Both the position numbers and the translations under genes were made by a program. A model generated the notes under the pieces. It ran no database searches, was not told the DNA's origin, and worked only from the letters and a program-made list of their open reading frames with translations. Shown here one piece after another: positions 38,719-48,785 of a DNA stretch of 64,000 nt (position 1 is the stretch's first letter; the number at the start of each line of letters is the position of its first letter). The stretch comes from Moritella sp. 5 (lineage in GTDB: Bacteria; Pseudomonadota; Gammaproteobacteria; Enterobacterales; Moritellaceae): NCBI RefSeq assembly GCF_018219455.1, contig NZ_CP056122.1:2604001-2668000 (forward strand). Direction: 5' to 3'.

Positions 38719-39375
38719 TTAACAGCCATATATTTCTTTCAATTTAGCCTGAGTTATTGCTGCAGCGTTACCATCGATAGCTAATCCATGCTCAGCTTGA
38801 AAACCTTTAATACCTGCCGTTGATTTCTCAGCAATATTGCCGTCAATATCACCACAATCAAAGCCCAATAATCGACAGCGAGCCTGAATGCCGGTTTCTG
38901 TATCGACAGGATCTAAATGCCCTAAGCTAACATCAAATATCTCACTAGGTTCTTGGGAACCGTCATCAAAATAAAGACTTAATATGCCTGTTTCTGCACT
39001 ATTTTCTTCTAACTCTATTTCAATAGTTCCATCGTCATTAACAAGTGATTCAGTTTCCACACCATCAAGCGATAACACCACGCGCTTACCAGCCCATGAA
39101 TTACCTTCACTATCTTTAAAATCGGCCCGAAAATACTCTGCATGCTTTTTAATTTTAAACACATTAATCTTGGCACTGGCTAGCGCCATAAAGACAGGTT
39201 CAGGATCGGGGATCGTAATGACATCACCCGGGTAGATGATATTAGGGTTATCACGTTTGGTACGAAAATCCGTATTCGACTCATGCTCATATATGGCTTT
39301 GTAATTGGCAAAACCATGATGTTTGGCAATCCGTGGTAAGGTATCGCCCTGCACTACCGTGTATTGTTCTGCCAT
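38719..39375 (-). CDS. LysM and peptidoglycan-binding-domain protein linked to T6SS effector
   Basis: About 218 residues. A LysM domain (YTVVQGDTLPRIAKHHGF ... PGDVITIPDP, 1-58) is followed by a beta-sandwich middle domain (about 62-135) and a C-terminal PG_binding_1 domain (about 145-218, GIQARCRLLGFDCGDIDG). There is no signal peptide, so it would meet peptidoglycan only after T6SS delivery, perhaps as a carrier or wall-tethering partner of the adjacent VasX-like effector. ATG 39375 has AAGGA 6 bases upstream. It lies 115 bases after tssG. Confidence 0.75.
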   Translation of the reverse strand: MAEQYTVVQGDTLPRIAKHHGFANYKAIYEHESNTDFRTKRDNPNIIYPGDVITIPDPEPVFMALASAKINVFKIKKHAEYFRADFKDSEGNSWAGKRVVLSLDGVETESLVNDDGTIEIELEENSAETGILSLYFDDGSQEPSEIFDVSLGHLDPVDTETGIQARCRLLGFDCGDIDGNIAEKSTAGIKGFQAEHGLAIDGNAAAITQAKLKEIYGC

Positions 39376-39490
39376 TATCAATCCTTAATACAGCAATTTA
39401 TTGGGAATAGCCGTAACGCCATCCCGTAATAAAATCAGCTTATCATCAATATCAATGGCTTAAATATGAAAAAAGTATGAAATTTGTTGC

Positions 39491-40468
39491 TTATAAACAC
39501 ACTTTACGAGGCTGACAGCTCTGTGATTCGTCATGCAGCAACATCGCACCTGCCCCCAACTGCATTTCGACAGAGCCTAAACGCGGCTTTATGATCGCAT
39601 CATAATCGGCTTCCACTTTTAAAGAACTTTTAACTGCGGGTCCAAGGTAACTGGAAACGGCCTTTTCAATTACCTTACGTGTTGCAGAATTAGGTTTTAA
39701 CTGGTCAAAATCCCTGCCATTTCTGGGTTTGATCACGATATCAATCTTACTGCTAAGATCCCACATATTCTCACCAAGCATACTGTTAACCCCTAAACAG
39801 GCAAATGCCCCTTCAGGTTGCTGCCTTGAGCATAACCGCGTAACTTCATCATCGCCCATGTTAACCCACTGACCTTGCAGTGTCTTAATGACAACTTCAC
39901 CATCAAGGATCTCTTGCAACATGTTGCGTAAGTTGGCTTCATTGCGGATAGCATGTTTAAAATAACTGGCGAAATATAACGCTAAGTCGTCTTCAGCACC
40001 GATTAAATTACTGAGTGCCACACTAATTGGATCTGTTGGCTTGCACGCATTCTGTTCATACCCTATTGCAAATCGGTATTTTTCCCAACTGCGGTAGTAC
40101 AAGGCAATAATGCGGTTATTAAACATATCAAAAAAATCACACAATGCATGATCTTTATGCCGAATGCGTTGGAGTATGGCCTCGGTATAATGAAATGGCA
40201 GTACCCCATTCATTCCCGTCAATCCTAAGAATGTGACGGCGAGATCTAACTGGTGACTGTCAGTAACCTCAGAAACCTTATTAATTGGTGCGCCAGCATA
40301 ACCCACTTGTTGAGCGACAGAAAAACGAACAGCTTCAAGACTCGGAAAGTTATCACGCCCAATAGCACCATGCTCAAAACCAGCCCGCTTTGCACGGTTT
40401 TGCAATGCATACACGGCTTGGTAAAAATCATAATCCTGCGGGTATTGTATTAAATCTTTGTCTAACAT
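39491..40468 (-). CDS. tssG: T6SS baseplate protein TssG
   Basis: A 325-residue TssG (VasB/ImpH) protein. The family N-terminus (QDYDFYQAVYALQNR) and FLGLTGMNGVLPFHYTE motif are clear. With TssE, TssF and TssK it forms the baseplate wedge on which the sheath is built. It follows tssF by 15 bases and ends the run of structural genes; effectors follow. Confidence 0.93.
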   Translation of the reverse strand: MLDKDLIQYPQDYDFYQAVYALQNRAKRAGFEHGAIGRDNFPSLEAVRFSVAQQVGYAGAPINKVSEVTDSHQLDLAVTFLGLTGMNGVLPFHYTEAILQRIRHKDHALCDFFDMFNNRIIALYYRSWEKYRFAIGYEQNACKPTDPISVALSNLIGAEDDLALYFASYFKHAIRNEANLRNMLQEILDGEVVIKTLQGQWVNMGDDEVTRLCSRQQPEGAFACLGVNSMLGENMWDLSSKIDIVIKPRNGRDFDQLKPNSATRKVIEKAVSSYLGPAVKSSLKVEADYDAIIKPRLGSVEMQLGAGAMLLHDESQSCQPRKVCL

Positions 40469-40483
40469 ATCGATTCCCTCAGC

Positions 40484-42319
40484 TTATAATAAAGCACGTT
40501 CGCCAATCCGCGCTGGCCACTGATGATATAACTGCGTACTGCCGTTACAAGTGACCTTAAGACGGGTAAAGCTATTGATTGCAGCAAACAATGCAAAGAA
40601 ACGATCTAAGATTGTCGCGAAGAAGAATAAATCATTGTCAGGAAAACCCGCTGGATTGAGTATTAGGTTAATATCACTACCATAGCAAACGCCCATGCGA
40701 CCTTGTATCAGTAACTTGGCTGTAGAAGGCGTAATCGTTAATCCCTCAATATGTTGGATCTGTGTATTACTGGCCGCATTGTCTGCAAAGTTAAATAGGT
40801 GTAATAAATCACGTAGTTTATCTCGACCTCCATTCCCAGAGAAATGCTCGAGGCTAACTAAACGTAATAGCTGCCAACGGGTTGCTTTACCTAATTCAGG
40901 TCTGACTGCTGCGGTGAAAGCTGTCATGCAAGTGGCACTTTGTACCATGTGACCACCGGATGGCGTATGTAATACTGGGTTTCCCCCACCATAAGGCAGT
41001 TGTACTGGCAAGTTACGATTAGAACAAAGCCCGTGTAAACTTAAACGCTGGCGACTGCCATTTGCCGCGATACCCGTAAAACTATTAAACTCACGATCAA
41101 CGACGGATAAGAATAACTCTGTGCCTTTTTGTGCAACGCCACCAGACCAATCTGAATGCTCACGCCTTGCAACCCAAAAATGTTTCACGTCTTGATAACG
41201 TGGATGAGTCTGACTATAAAAAGGACCGAGCCTGATTTTATCCATCTCGCTGTCATACAAGGCAACGTCCGTAATCGACACGACTTCAGAACATGATTCA
41301 TCGCGGTTATCTGCAACAATCCGATATTCATATACACTGGGATCTAATACAACGGGCTCTAACTGCTGTTCAAAACAATTGATGATTGGCGTGCAGTTTA
41401 ATTTAAGACTGTCCTGATTAATATTTGACTCAAGCTCTGACGAGGACGCTGAAAAATAAAAGTGAAACTGCACTTCATCTTCATATTCTGGTGTTAATTT
41501 AGAAAGCAAATCGACTAATTCAACAAACAAAAATTTTTGTGGGAAAGCAAACTGCTCGACTAATAATCGATAGCCATCAAACGACTTATTGCCATAAGGT
41601 AAAACAGATTCGTCATGCCCAAAGCCGACTGCTGAAAGATGCCTTGATTCGAATGTTTTACAGTGACTTAAACCGTCTTTGGTACTGATACCAATACCAA
41701 TAAGATGCTGAAATAAATGTGTATACAGTAAAAATGCATGCTGCAGTTGACCACCAAGATAAAAGCGTAATTTGTCTGGATTAACCAGCGATAAATTATC
41801 ACCTGCAACAAAATGTTTTAGCGTGAATTGCAAAACGGATTTAGGTTTGGTGATCCAAGGTGAGTCAGGCGCATTGAAAGGTGCATTCTTAAAGTGAATA
41901 TCTTCGATTTTTAATGGTTTAACATCCGTGTTATAACACGTTGTAAACTCACAAGCCTTGTAGCCAGCGACATGGGTAACTACACGACTACCTTGCTCAA
42001 ATAAGCTACCATTACTGACAATGTCGTTCACATTAAGCTGGCAAATACCAAGCGACGGGATCGTAACTTGATAATCGGGTGCAAGCTGCCCTAATAACGC
42101 ATCAGTTAATTCAGGAAAACTGTCATCAAGTTTTTGTCTAATCTGTGCGGTTAATAAGGACACGCCTTCCAGTAATCGAGACACGTGTGGGTCTTCGACT
42201 GAATCATCATCAAGCTTTAATCGACCTGCTATTTTAGGGTATTTTTTAGCATAATCAGCGCCCATTCGTCGCAGGTAACTTAATTCACGATTATAATAAC
42301 TTAATAAATCATCACTCAT
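40484..42319 (-). CDS. tssF: T6SS baseplate protein TssF
   Basis: A 611-residue TssF (VasA/ImpG) protein. It starts with the family signature LLSYYNRELSYLRRMGADYAKKYPKIAGRL and has DPHVSRLLEGVSLL close behind. Two copies pair with TssG in each wedge. The length is typical. It begins 86 bases after tssE and is followed at 15 bases by tssG. Confidence 0.95.
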   Translation of the reverse strand: MSDDLLSYYNRELSYLRRMGADYAKKYPKIAGRLKLDDDSVEDPHVSRLLEGVSLLTAQIRQKLDDSFPELTDALLGQLAPDYQVTIPSLGICQLNVNDIVSNGSLFEQGSRVVTHVAGYKACEFTTCYNTDVKPLKIEDIHFKNAPFNAPDSPWITKPKSVLQFTLKHFVAGDNLSLVNPDKLRFYLGGQLQHAFLLYTHLFQHLIGIGISTKDGLSHCKTFESRHLSAVGFGHDESVLPYGNKSFDGYRLLVEQFAFPQKFLFVELVDLLSKLTPEYEDEVQFHFYFSASSSELESNINQDSLKLNCTPIINCFEQQLEPVVLDPSVYEYRIVADNRDESCSEVVSITDVALYDSEMDKIRLGPFYSQTHPRYQDVKHFWVARREHSDWSGGVAQKGTELFLSVVDREFNSFTGIAANGSRQRLSLHGLCSNRNLPVQLPYGGGNPVLHTPSGGHMVQSATCMTAFTAAVRPELGKATRWQLLRLVSLEHFSGNGGRDKLRDLLHLFNFADNAASNTQIQHIEGLTITPSTAKLLIQGRMGVCYGSDINLILNPAGFPDNDLFFFATILDRFFALFAAINSFTRLKVTCNGSTQLYHQWPARIGERALL

Positions 42320-42405
42320 ATGTACAGCCTATGGTTATTTTATAGCGATACCAATGACAAAAAATAATCACTTATTTGCTGCCGTTTAGATTATAAATTG
42401 GAAAA

Positions 42406-42897
42406 TTAGTACAGATTATCTGTTACCGAAATACCCAGATAAACAGGTTCAACTTCAGACTCTAAGCTGATTAGTTCCGGATGCGGATCTGCGTGCATTA
42501 AAGCTTCAATTCTTAGCTTTAATGATCGGTCAATGTCATCATTGATATCGACAGGTTCTACATTCACTTCGATAATACGTGGTTCAAAACGCATAATGGT
42601 TTGTTTAACTTGAACGCATAATGCAAGTCTTCCATCAAGGGTTCCTACTGGAAGCCCCGAAAAATCCGGAAGTCCATAGTTAAATAACGAATCGTCGAGC
42701 TCACGATAATAATGAGGCCAGGTCATCCATTTCACCTTCGAATTTAATAGATTTTCGAGGTCGCGCTTCATTGAACGACGTAATGACCGCACTGTTATGC
42801 CTGTGCGTTTCTCTTGTGCATTACTGATATTCGGTTCTAGATCGATAAGCTTATCTAATAACGACGCTTCAATAAGTTGCTTATTATGAACGGCCAT
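42406..42897 (-). CDS. tssE: T6SS baseplate protein TssE
   Basis: A 163-residue gp25-like protein (HsiF/ImpF). It has the conserved RRSMKRDLENLLNSK start of the gp25 fold and the EPRIIEVNVEP strand; the E of EPR is part of the family's conserved acidic pair. It connects the baseplate to the sheath. The start overlaps the tagJ stop by one base (TAATG), indicating coupled translation. Confidence 0.93.
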   Translation of the reverse strand: MAVHNKQLIEASLLDKLIDLEPNISNAQEKRTGITVRSLRRSMKRDLENLLNSKVKWMTWPHYYRELDDSLFNYGLPDFSGLPVGTLDGRLALCVQVKQTIMRFEPRIIEVNVEPVDINDDIDRSLKLRIEALMHADPHPELISLESEVEPVYLGISVTDNLY

Positions 42898-43736
42898 TAA
42901 GCTAACTCAGCTTGTGATGACATACCTATATTTACGTCTTGGCTATCATGGTTGTCTTTATTCTCTTGGTCATAGTAAAAATCTGTCAGCTGAACAGCTA
43001 ACTCACCAATTAATAGCATTTTATGACCAACACCTTGATACATAGTCAGGCCTTCACCTGCAGCTTGATTCATTGGTTGCCAATCCGTTTCACGACCAAG
43101 CTTTTCAGCGTCTGATTGACTACTTAGGTAAGTGAGAGGTATGAATGCATCACCGCTTGGTCCGTTTGCGATATCAATATGAACACGACGCCATACTTGC
43201 TCTAGGATTGAACTTGCAGGTTGCCATTCCAGCAGGGTGATTTGTGAGAATTTAACTAAGTAAAATTTACCATTTGTTCCAAGCACTTCTAAATAACCAG
43301 CCAAACTGTCATCAAGATCCCGTGGTTTAGTAGGGCTATGCTGATAACGCGCAGATTCTAAAGCTGTGCATTGAGTCATGATATCTTCTAGGTTGTTATC
43401 TTTAATGGCGACTTGCAGTGCCACAATGGCTTCTAACTCTGCGTCTGCATCACTAAATACTGCTGCCGTTGCCCCACCTTGCGAAAAGTCAACGCGAGAT
43501 TGCTGCGCTCGAATAAGTTGTTGGACATTTTTGCCACCAATCGCGGTTTCGGGTGCTTGATTGGTTAACAAGTTAATTTGTTTATCGGCTTTATCTAGCT
43601 CGCCATTAATACATAGCAGCTCGATATAAGCACTGCGAATATCAGTATCAAGTGGTTGTTTTTTTAATCTTGCCTGACAATAAGCGATTGCGTCTTTTAA
43701 CTTACCGGTTTCAACTAACTGTTTTATTTCTTGCAT
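42897..43736 (-). CDS. tagJ: T6SS accessory protein TagJ (ImpE)
   Basis: About 279 residues. An N-terminal TPR-like helical part (IKQLVETGKLKDAIAYCQAR) and the linker with QSRVDFSQGG precede a C-terminal ImpE domain (TKPRDLDDSLAGYLEVLG, then WQPASSILEQVWRRVHIDI). TagJ binds the N-terminus of the sheath subunit TssB and may assist ClpV-mediated disassembly. ATG 43736 is chosen: AAGGA lies 7 bases upstream, and two earlier ATGs are too close or lack a site. It lies between the impD-type gene and tssE, the order of the Rhizobium imp locus. Confidence 0.9.
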   Translation of the reverse strand: MQEIKQLVETGKLKDAIAYCQARLKKQPLDTDIRSAYIELLCINGELDKADKQINLLTNQAPETAIGGKNVQQLIRAQQSRVDFSQGGATAAVFSDADAELEAIVALQVAIKDNNLEDIMTQCTALESARYQHSPTKPRDLDDSLAGYLEVLGTNGKFYLVKFSQITLLEWQPASSILEQVWRRVHIDIANGPSGDAFIPLTYLSSQSDAEKLGRETDWQPMNQAAGEGLTMYQGVGHKMLLIGELAVQLTDFYYDQENKDNHDSQDVNIGMSSQAELA

Positions 43737-43789
43737 GTTCATATCCTTATGCATGTCTAATCTTTTCAAATTTTAGCTTAACGTAACGG

Positions 43790-45415
43790 CTAAACCGCAA
43801 CGTCACTTGCTGCCAGTTCCGTAATTAAACGGATAGATGACACCATTTGATCTAATTGAAAATGTGGTTTTAAGTGAATTACAGAATAAAAACTCCCTGT
43901 TTTCCCTTTCACTTCATGTACTTCTACCCGTGCTTCGCACAGAGGACGTTTTGCCCTGACTTCATCTGAAGCACTTCCCGCTGCAGCTGTGTATCCCTGC
44001 AACCATTTTTGAATATCGCTTTGTATCTCTTGTGCAGTCAAATAACTGCCCACCTTTTCACGGCCAATCACCTTAATTGCATGTGCAAACCGTGATACGC
44101 AGAGAATGTATTGCAACATAGTCGCGAGTCGAGCGTTAACTTGTGCCACTTTAGTATCGGCAGTCACTTGTATACCGTTATGGATATAATTTACCGCTTT
44201 CTGTACTGATGAGTTACTGAAAAAAGCGAGCTTATCTGTGTGTTGTAAAATTGACAACGGAATAAAACCAGCTTCTGAAAATTGCTTTTCTAATCTATCA
44301 CTCACAAACATATTCAATGGTATTTCGTTGCGGCGTTTATACACATCATTATTCATATTTAGTGATGACTCTGCGCCAAGATAATGATGAGGAAATTGAT
44401 CAACCACGCCACGATTTATCTCACCTTGATTTACCCCTCTGATCTGAGCAAACCATTTTGAACTTGCAAAAGACCGCATTAATATGACGGCAAACGCGTA
44501 ACCTATATTGCCCCATAGGTTATCTTTCTCGGCATCCTTAATCCGTTCACGGAAACGAAATTGATGATGAAAACGACCGTCATCCAAATAAGGACGCCGC
44601 ATTAACATATACGGCGCTGTTAACCCAAGATATCGAGCGTCTTCTGTTTCACGTAACCGTCGCCATTGTATATATTCAACTTGTTCAAAATGAGCGTTGA
44701 TATCAATACCTAAGCCTAATTCTGAGAAGCGATTAACGCCGAACAGTTGTGGACTTGCGGAAGCAACAAAGGGGGCAAATGCCGCGGCTGAAACTTGCGT
44801 CATATTACGTAGAATATCAATATCTGATAACGAATTTCCCGGTTGAATTCGATTAGTAATTTGATAATCACCAAGCAGTAATCCAAACGGTTGACCTCCT
44901 GCTTGTCCAAATTCGTTACTGTAAATAAGGCGATAAAGGTTACTCTGATCAAATTCGATGGCACGGCTAAAATCTCGTGATATTTCCTGCCATGAAATAC
45001 TGAGCATACTGACTTTAATTATCTCTTCCCGATCAATCGCTTGCTCTTGCTGAACAAGATAATGGACGCCTCGCCAACTCGCCTCAAGTCGTTGAAATTT
45101 ATGATGATGAATAATATTGTTCATCATCATGTTCAACGCTTTATCTAAATCTGTTAATAATTGAGTTAGCGTTGCGTTAAGTTCGAGTCTGATATTTCCA
45201 TTTGATTTTAATCCATTGTCTACGAGCCAAACCAATAATTCTTCAATAATGATATCGTCTTCAACATCCATTTGTTGCAAAAATTCTTGCTGTAATAAAT
45301 CAGCAGGATTCAATACAAAAGCACTATTCGTTTGATCCTTAGTATTCTTCTTTCTAGCAGTCGACGTTTGAATATTGATTGTTTCGGGTTGTTTGATAAC
45401 TGTTTGCTGCATCAT
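43790..45415 (-). CDS. Second TssC-family sheath protein (ImpD-type)
   Basis: A 541-residue protein of the TssC/VipB family, paralogous to the next gene upstream. Shared features: HHKFQRLEASWRGVHYLVQQ (in TssC: DKFQKLEGSWRGVHNLV), EFDQSNLYRLIYSNEFGQAGG, and the C-terminal IRAK-like segment (VRAKRPLCEARVEVHEVKGK). It has an extra N-terminal 70 residues. The Rhizobium imp locus also has two such genes, impC and impD. Whether this one enters the sheath, caps it, or acts in assembly is not known to me. It lies 78 bases after tssC. Confidence 0.88.
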   Translation of the reverse strand: MMQQTVIKQPETINIQTSTARKKNTKDQTNSAFVLNPADLLQQEFLQQMDVEDDIIIEELLVWLVDNGLKSNGNIRLELNATLTQLLTDLDKALNMMMNNIIHHHKFQRLEASWRGVHYLVQQEQAIDREEIIKVSMLSISWQEISRDFSRAIEFDQSNLYRLIYSNEFGQAGGQPFGLLLGDYQITNRIQPGNSLSDIDILRNMTQVSAAAFAPFVASASPQLFGVNRFSELGLGIDINAHFEQVEYIQWRRLRETEDARYLGLTAPYMLMRRPYLDDGRFHHQFRFRERIKDAEKDNLWGNIGYAFAVILMRSFASSKWFAQIRGVNQGEINRGVVDQFPHHYLGAESSLNMNNDVYKRRNEIPLNMFVSDRLEKQFSEAGFIPLSILQHTDKLAFFSNSSVQKAVNYIHNGIQVTADTKVAQVNARLATMLQYILCVSRFAHAIKVIGREKVGSYLTAQEIQSDIQKWLQGYTAAAGSASDEVRAKRPLCEARVEVHEVKGKTGSFYSVIHLKPHFQLDQMVSSIRLITELAASDVAV

Positions 45416-45492
45416 GTTACTCCTTTAACAATATGCATATATTGAAAGTAAGCAGGTTAAACACACCTGCTTACTATTTGTTATTATTACTA

Positions 45493-46980
45493 TTAATTAC
45501 CTTCTGGAATTTTAGCTACAAGACGTAATGACGAACTTAACTCTTCCATTTGTAGCCAAGGTCGCATCCATGCAATAGCGTTATAGCTACCAGGTTTACC
45601 CGGAATTTCTGTGACTTTAACTTTCGCATCCGCCAGTGGGTATTTCGCTCGGATTTCTTGACCACCACCTTCAGAGGCATTAACAAAACCCAAGATCCAA
45701 CGATTCAACCAATTTTCAAGATCTTTCGCTTCTGCAAAACTACCGACTTTATCTCGGCCCATCACTTTAAGGTAATGCGCAAAGCGAGAGGTTGCCATAA
45801 TATAAGGTAAACGAGTGGAAATTGACGCATTTGCTTGCGCATTAGGATCAGAAAACTGGGCGGCTTTTTGACAAGATTGCGCGCCAAAAAAGACCGCGTA
45901 ATCTTTGTCTTTATAATGACAGATTGGCAAGAATCCAAGTTTACTCAATTCAGCTTCACGACGGTCGGTAATACCAATTTCAGTTGGGCATTTTAGCGTT
46001 GGATCACCATCGCTACTCATGTAAGTATGTGTAGGTAAACCAGCCACTTTACCACCGCCTTCTGCACCACGGATCGCAGTACAAAAACCATATTTTGAAA
46101 ATGCTTCGGTAAGGCGAGATGCTAACGCATAGGCTGCATTTGACCAGCAATAGTTATCATTGTCAGCAGACTGAGACATATGGCCATCTTCTGACAGTGC
46201 AAATTCTTCGTAACGGAATTCCTCAACTGGCGACGTTGCCTCACCATAGGGTAAGCGCGCTAAAACACGAGGCATAGTAAGCGTAACAAAACGCGAATCT
46301 GCACTGTCACGGAATGAATTCCATTTGGTGTATTCCAATGACTCAAATACTTTACTTAAATCACGAGGTTTATCCATTTCATTCCATGAATCAAAACCAA
46401 ATAATTCAGGCGCAGATGCGGATAAGAATGGGCAGAAACCAGACGCAGATACATTAGACATAAGTGAAAGGCATTCAATATCTTCAGGATGATTACTAAA
46501 TTCATAGTCACCGACAATAGCACCAAATGGTTCACCACCAGCGATACCAAATTCCCCTTCATATACCTTTTTGAAGATCTGACTTTGATCAAACTCAACC
46601 GCTTTACTCAAATCTTTGTGCAGCTCTTTTTTAGTTATCGTGATTAAACGCAGTTTCAACGTACCGCCTGTATCTGTACTTGTAACCAAGTTATGAACGC
46701 CGCGCCATGATCCTTCCAACTTTTGAAATTTATCATTGTGCATAATCTTCGCTAATTGCTTTGAAATTTTCTCATCTAGTGCTGCTATCGATTCATTAAA
46801 TGTAACCGTTAAGTTTTTATTCCAACTCACCGTCCCCTTCAACGCTTCTTCCGTTAAGGTTTTGATCAACTCTTCCGAACGCGATACTTCGGTTTGCTTT
46901 GTTGCTCCGATGACTTGGTCAAGTATTGATACTTGCTCTTCTGCTGACTCGAGTTCTTGTGCTGCTGCAAAATCTGACAT
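45493..46980 (-). CDS. tssC: T6SS sheath large subunit TssC (VipB)
   Basis: A 495-residue TssC of normal length. Signatures: KLEGSWRGVHNLV, EFDQSQIFKKVYEGEFGIAGGEPFGAI-type segment, CPFLSASAPELFGF, and C-terminal RPWLQMEELSSSLRLVAKIP. TssC and TssB interlock into the contractile sheath. The start overlaps the tssB stop by one base (TAATG), so the pair is made in step. Confidence 0.97.
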   Translation of the reverse strand: MSDFAAAQELESAEEQVSILDQVIGATKQTEVSRSEELIKTLTEEALKGTVSWNKNLTVTFNESIAALDEKISKQLAKIMHNDKFQKLEGSWRGVHNLVTSTDTGGTLKLRLITITKKELHKDLSKAVEFDQSQIFKKVYEGEFGIAGGEPFGAIVGDYEFSNHPEDIECLSLMSNVSASGFCPFLSASAPELFGFDSWNEMDKPRDLSKVFESLEYTKWNSFRDSADSRFVTLTMPRVLARLPYGEATSPVEEFRYEEFALSEDGHMSQSADNDNYCWSNAAYALASRLTEAFSKYGFCTAIRGAEGGGKVAGLPTHTYMSSDGDPTLKCPTEIGITDRREAELSKLGFLPICHYKDKDYAVFFGAQSCQKAAQFSDPNAQANASISTRLPYIMATSRFAHYLKVMGRDKVGSFAEAKDLENWLNRWILGFVNASEGGGQEIRAKYPLADAKVKVTEIPGKPGSYNAIAWMRPWLQMEELSSSLRLVAKIPEGN

Positions 46981-47486
46981 TATGCTTTCTCCCCAAGGTC
47001 TAGCTCATTTGCTAATTTATCTAAATCAGCATTGTTGCTTAATACTTTTTCTAAAATATCTTCTAACTCTTCAGAACGATCGACTTTTGTCATTAAATCT
47101 CGTAATTTATTTCGTGTTTCCATTAATTTACGTAATGGTTCAATTTGGTTAACAACTGCAGCGGGTTCAAAATCGGCTAGCGAATTAAACTCAAGACTAA
47201 CACTCATTTCTTGGCCATCTTCATCAAGCAAGGTGTTGTCTACTTTAAATTCTAATTTCGGATTCATTCGCTTTAATACATCATCAAAGTTATCTCTATC
47301 GATCTGAACAAAACGACGATCTTTTAATGGTTTTAACGAGCTTTTGTTTTCTCCCGCAAAGTCACCCATAATGCCAACCACAAAAGGTAATTCCTTTTTG
47401 GCAATTGCACCACCGGTTTCAACATCATAGGTAATATGTACCCGTGGGGTACGAACTCGTGATAATTTTGACTGTACGCTTTCCAT
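46980..47486 (-). CDS. tssB: T6SS sheath small subunit TssB (VipA)
   Basis: A 168-residue TssB. It has the family N-terminus [21 protein letters not shown] and the motif [13 protein letters not shown], followed by [16 protein letters not shown]. Its C-terminal helix contains residues normally contacted by ClpV. It is coupled to tssC by a one-base overlap. Confidence 0.97.
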   Translation of the reverse strand: MESVQSKLSRVRTPRVHITYDVETGGAIAKKELPFVVGIMGDFAGENKSSLKPLKDRRFVQIDRDNFDDVLKRMNPKLEFKVDNTLLDEDGQEMSVSLEFNSLADFEPAAVVNQIEPLRKLMETRNKLRDLMTKVDRSEELEDILEKVLSNNADLDKLANELDLGEKA

Positions 47487-47558
47487 AGCTGTTCCTTAAA
47501 TTATGAAGTAATGACTATCATTACTTATGTATTGGTATTTACTGCTGAGTTTAATCTT

Positions 47559-48749
47559 TTATGTCTCTTCACTCTGGGCTATGCCAGTAAGTTTGAAATA
47601 ATCTGTTCTCGCACTGGGGTCACTGACTAATTCTGCGAGTAACTCAGGTAAACTAAGTTCGCTCCAACGTATCGCTTGTGCTATCGCGTATGAAATTGGT
47701 GAGTGAGGCTCTGTTGTACGAAAATATTGTTCAATTTTATGTAATGCTGTAATCGCTTCTTGCCTATTATTCAACGACTGCTCCATTTGCACAAAGTCAT
47801 AACCATTCGTCGGATTAACACGCGCAGTGGGCTCGGACTCGGTATTTAAGTCTGATACATCAGCCGTGTCATCACTATCTAAATCATTAATTGACTCAGA
47901 TTTATCAATCTCGATTTGAGACTGCGCATTAATCACGTTAAAGCGTTCTGTCATAATAAAGGTAAAAATATTCTGACAATTTTGTAATTTTTCAGATATT
48001 TTTGACGTCGGTTGCGCATTACCTGACATCACTACATCCATTTTTTCTGACAATTCACTAAAGGCCGAAATGGCGTCTTCAATATCGTGCTTTAGTTTAA
48101 TTAATTCTTCATCACCGATTTCGGTTAACGCTTCCTTAATCTGCTTCAATGAAATAGCGCCGTTTTCAATTTTTCCTTTTTGTTTATCTGCGCTTAAGCT
48201 GTTTAGCTGGCTTGCTTGTTCAATCTGCCATGTTGCATACCGTTCACCAGATAAGGTTTCAACTAAAGGGATGGATAAAATTGGCATTAACAATACCCCT
48301 TCCCCTTCAAAACCATTTAGTCCAAGCAACGGTGCAATGCGAGTTTCCAATCCATCTTCGTCGGGGCTTGGATACAATCCATCCCAGAAGTGACAAATCA
48401 GTTGGTGTGCCAACTTGAAACCAATCGCTAATCCGGCAAAACCATCGGTACGGCATAGCGCTTCAATTAACCAAGCACAATACTCAAGATCTTTCGTTTC
48501 ATTAACGAGTATTTGTGGTATTTCATCTTTGATCGGATGCCACTCTCGTACAAAATCAGCCGTCCTTTCGTCACCATCTATTCCAATTAATGCATTTCGT
48601 TCATTTGCACGAGTGCGTGTACGAATTTCTTTCAAACGATAGTATTGAGACAAAGGTGACGTGTCAGTGCGAGGATCAATACCACACAACAATTCGCCAT
48701 TAATGGGCTTTACTACATCTTCGATAATTTCTTGGTTTAATACTGACAT
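47559..48749 (-). CDS. tssA: T6SS protein TssA (ImpA)
   Basis: A 396-residue protein with the ImpA N-terminal domain (residues about 10-135, with LCGIDPRTDTSPLSQYYRLK and DGLYPSPDEDGLETRIAPLLGLNGF). The C-terminal part (330-396) carries EPHSPISYAIAQAIRWSELSLPELL, typical of TssA. TssA primes and stabilises tube and sheath growth. A Ser/Asp-rich linker lies at about 275-310. It is 36 bases from pppA and 72 from tssB. Confidence 0.93.
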   Translation of the reverse strand: MSVLNQEIIEDVVKPINGELLCGIDPRTDTSPLSQYYRLKEIRTRTRANERNALIGIDGDERTADFVREWHPIKDEIPQILVNETKDLEYCAWLIEALCRTDGFAGLAIGFKLAHQLICHFWDGLYPSPDEDGLETRIAPLLGLNGFEGEGVLLMPILSIPLVETLSGERYATWQIEQASQLNSLSADKQKGKIENGAISLKQIKEALTEIGDEELIKLKHDIEDAISAFSELSEKMDVVMSGNAQPTSKISEKLQNCQNIFTFIMTERFNVINAQSQIEIDKSESINDLDSDDTADVSDLNTESEPTARVNPTNGYDFVQMEQSLNNRQEAITALHKIEQYFRTTEPHSPISYAIAQAIRWSELSLPELLAELVSDPSARTDYFKLTGIAQSEET

Positions 48750-48785
48750 CTACTACATCCATGTAAGGTCGATAAGCACTACAAT

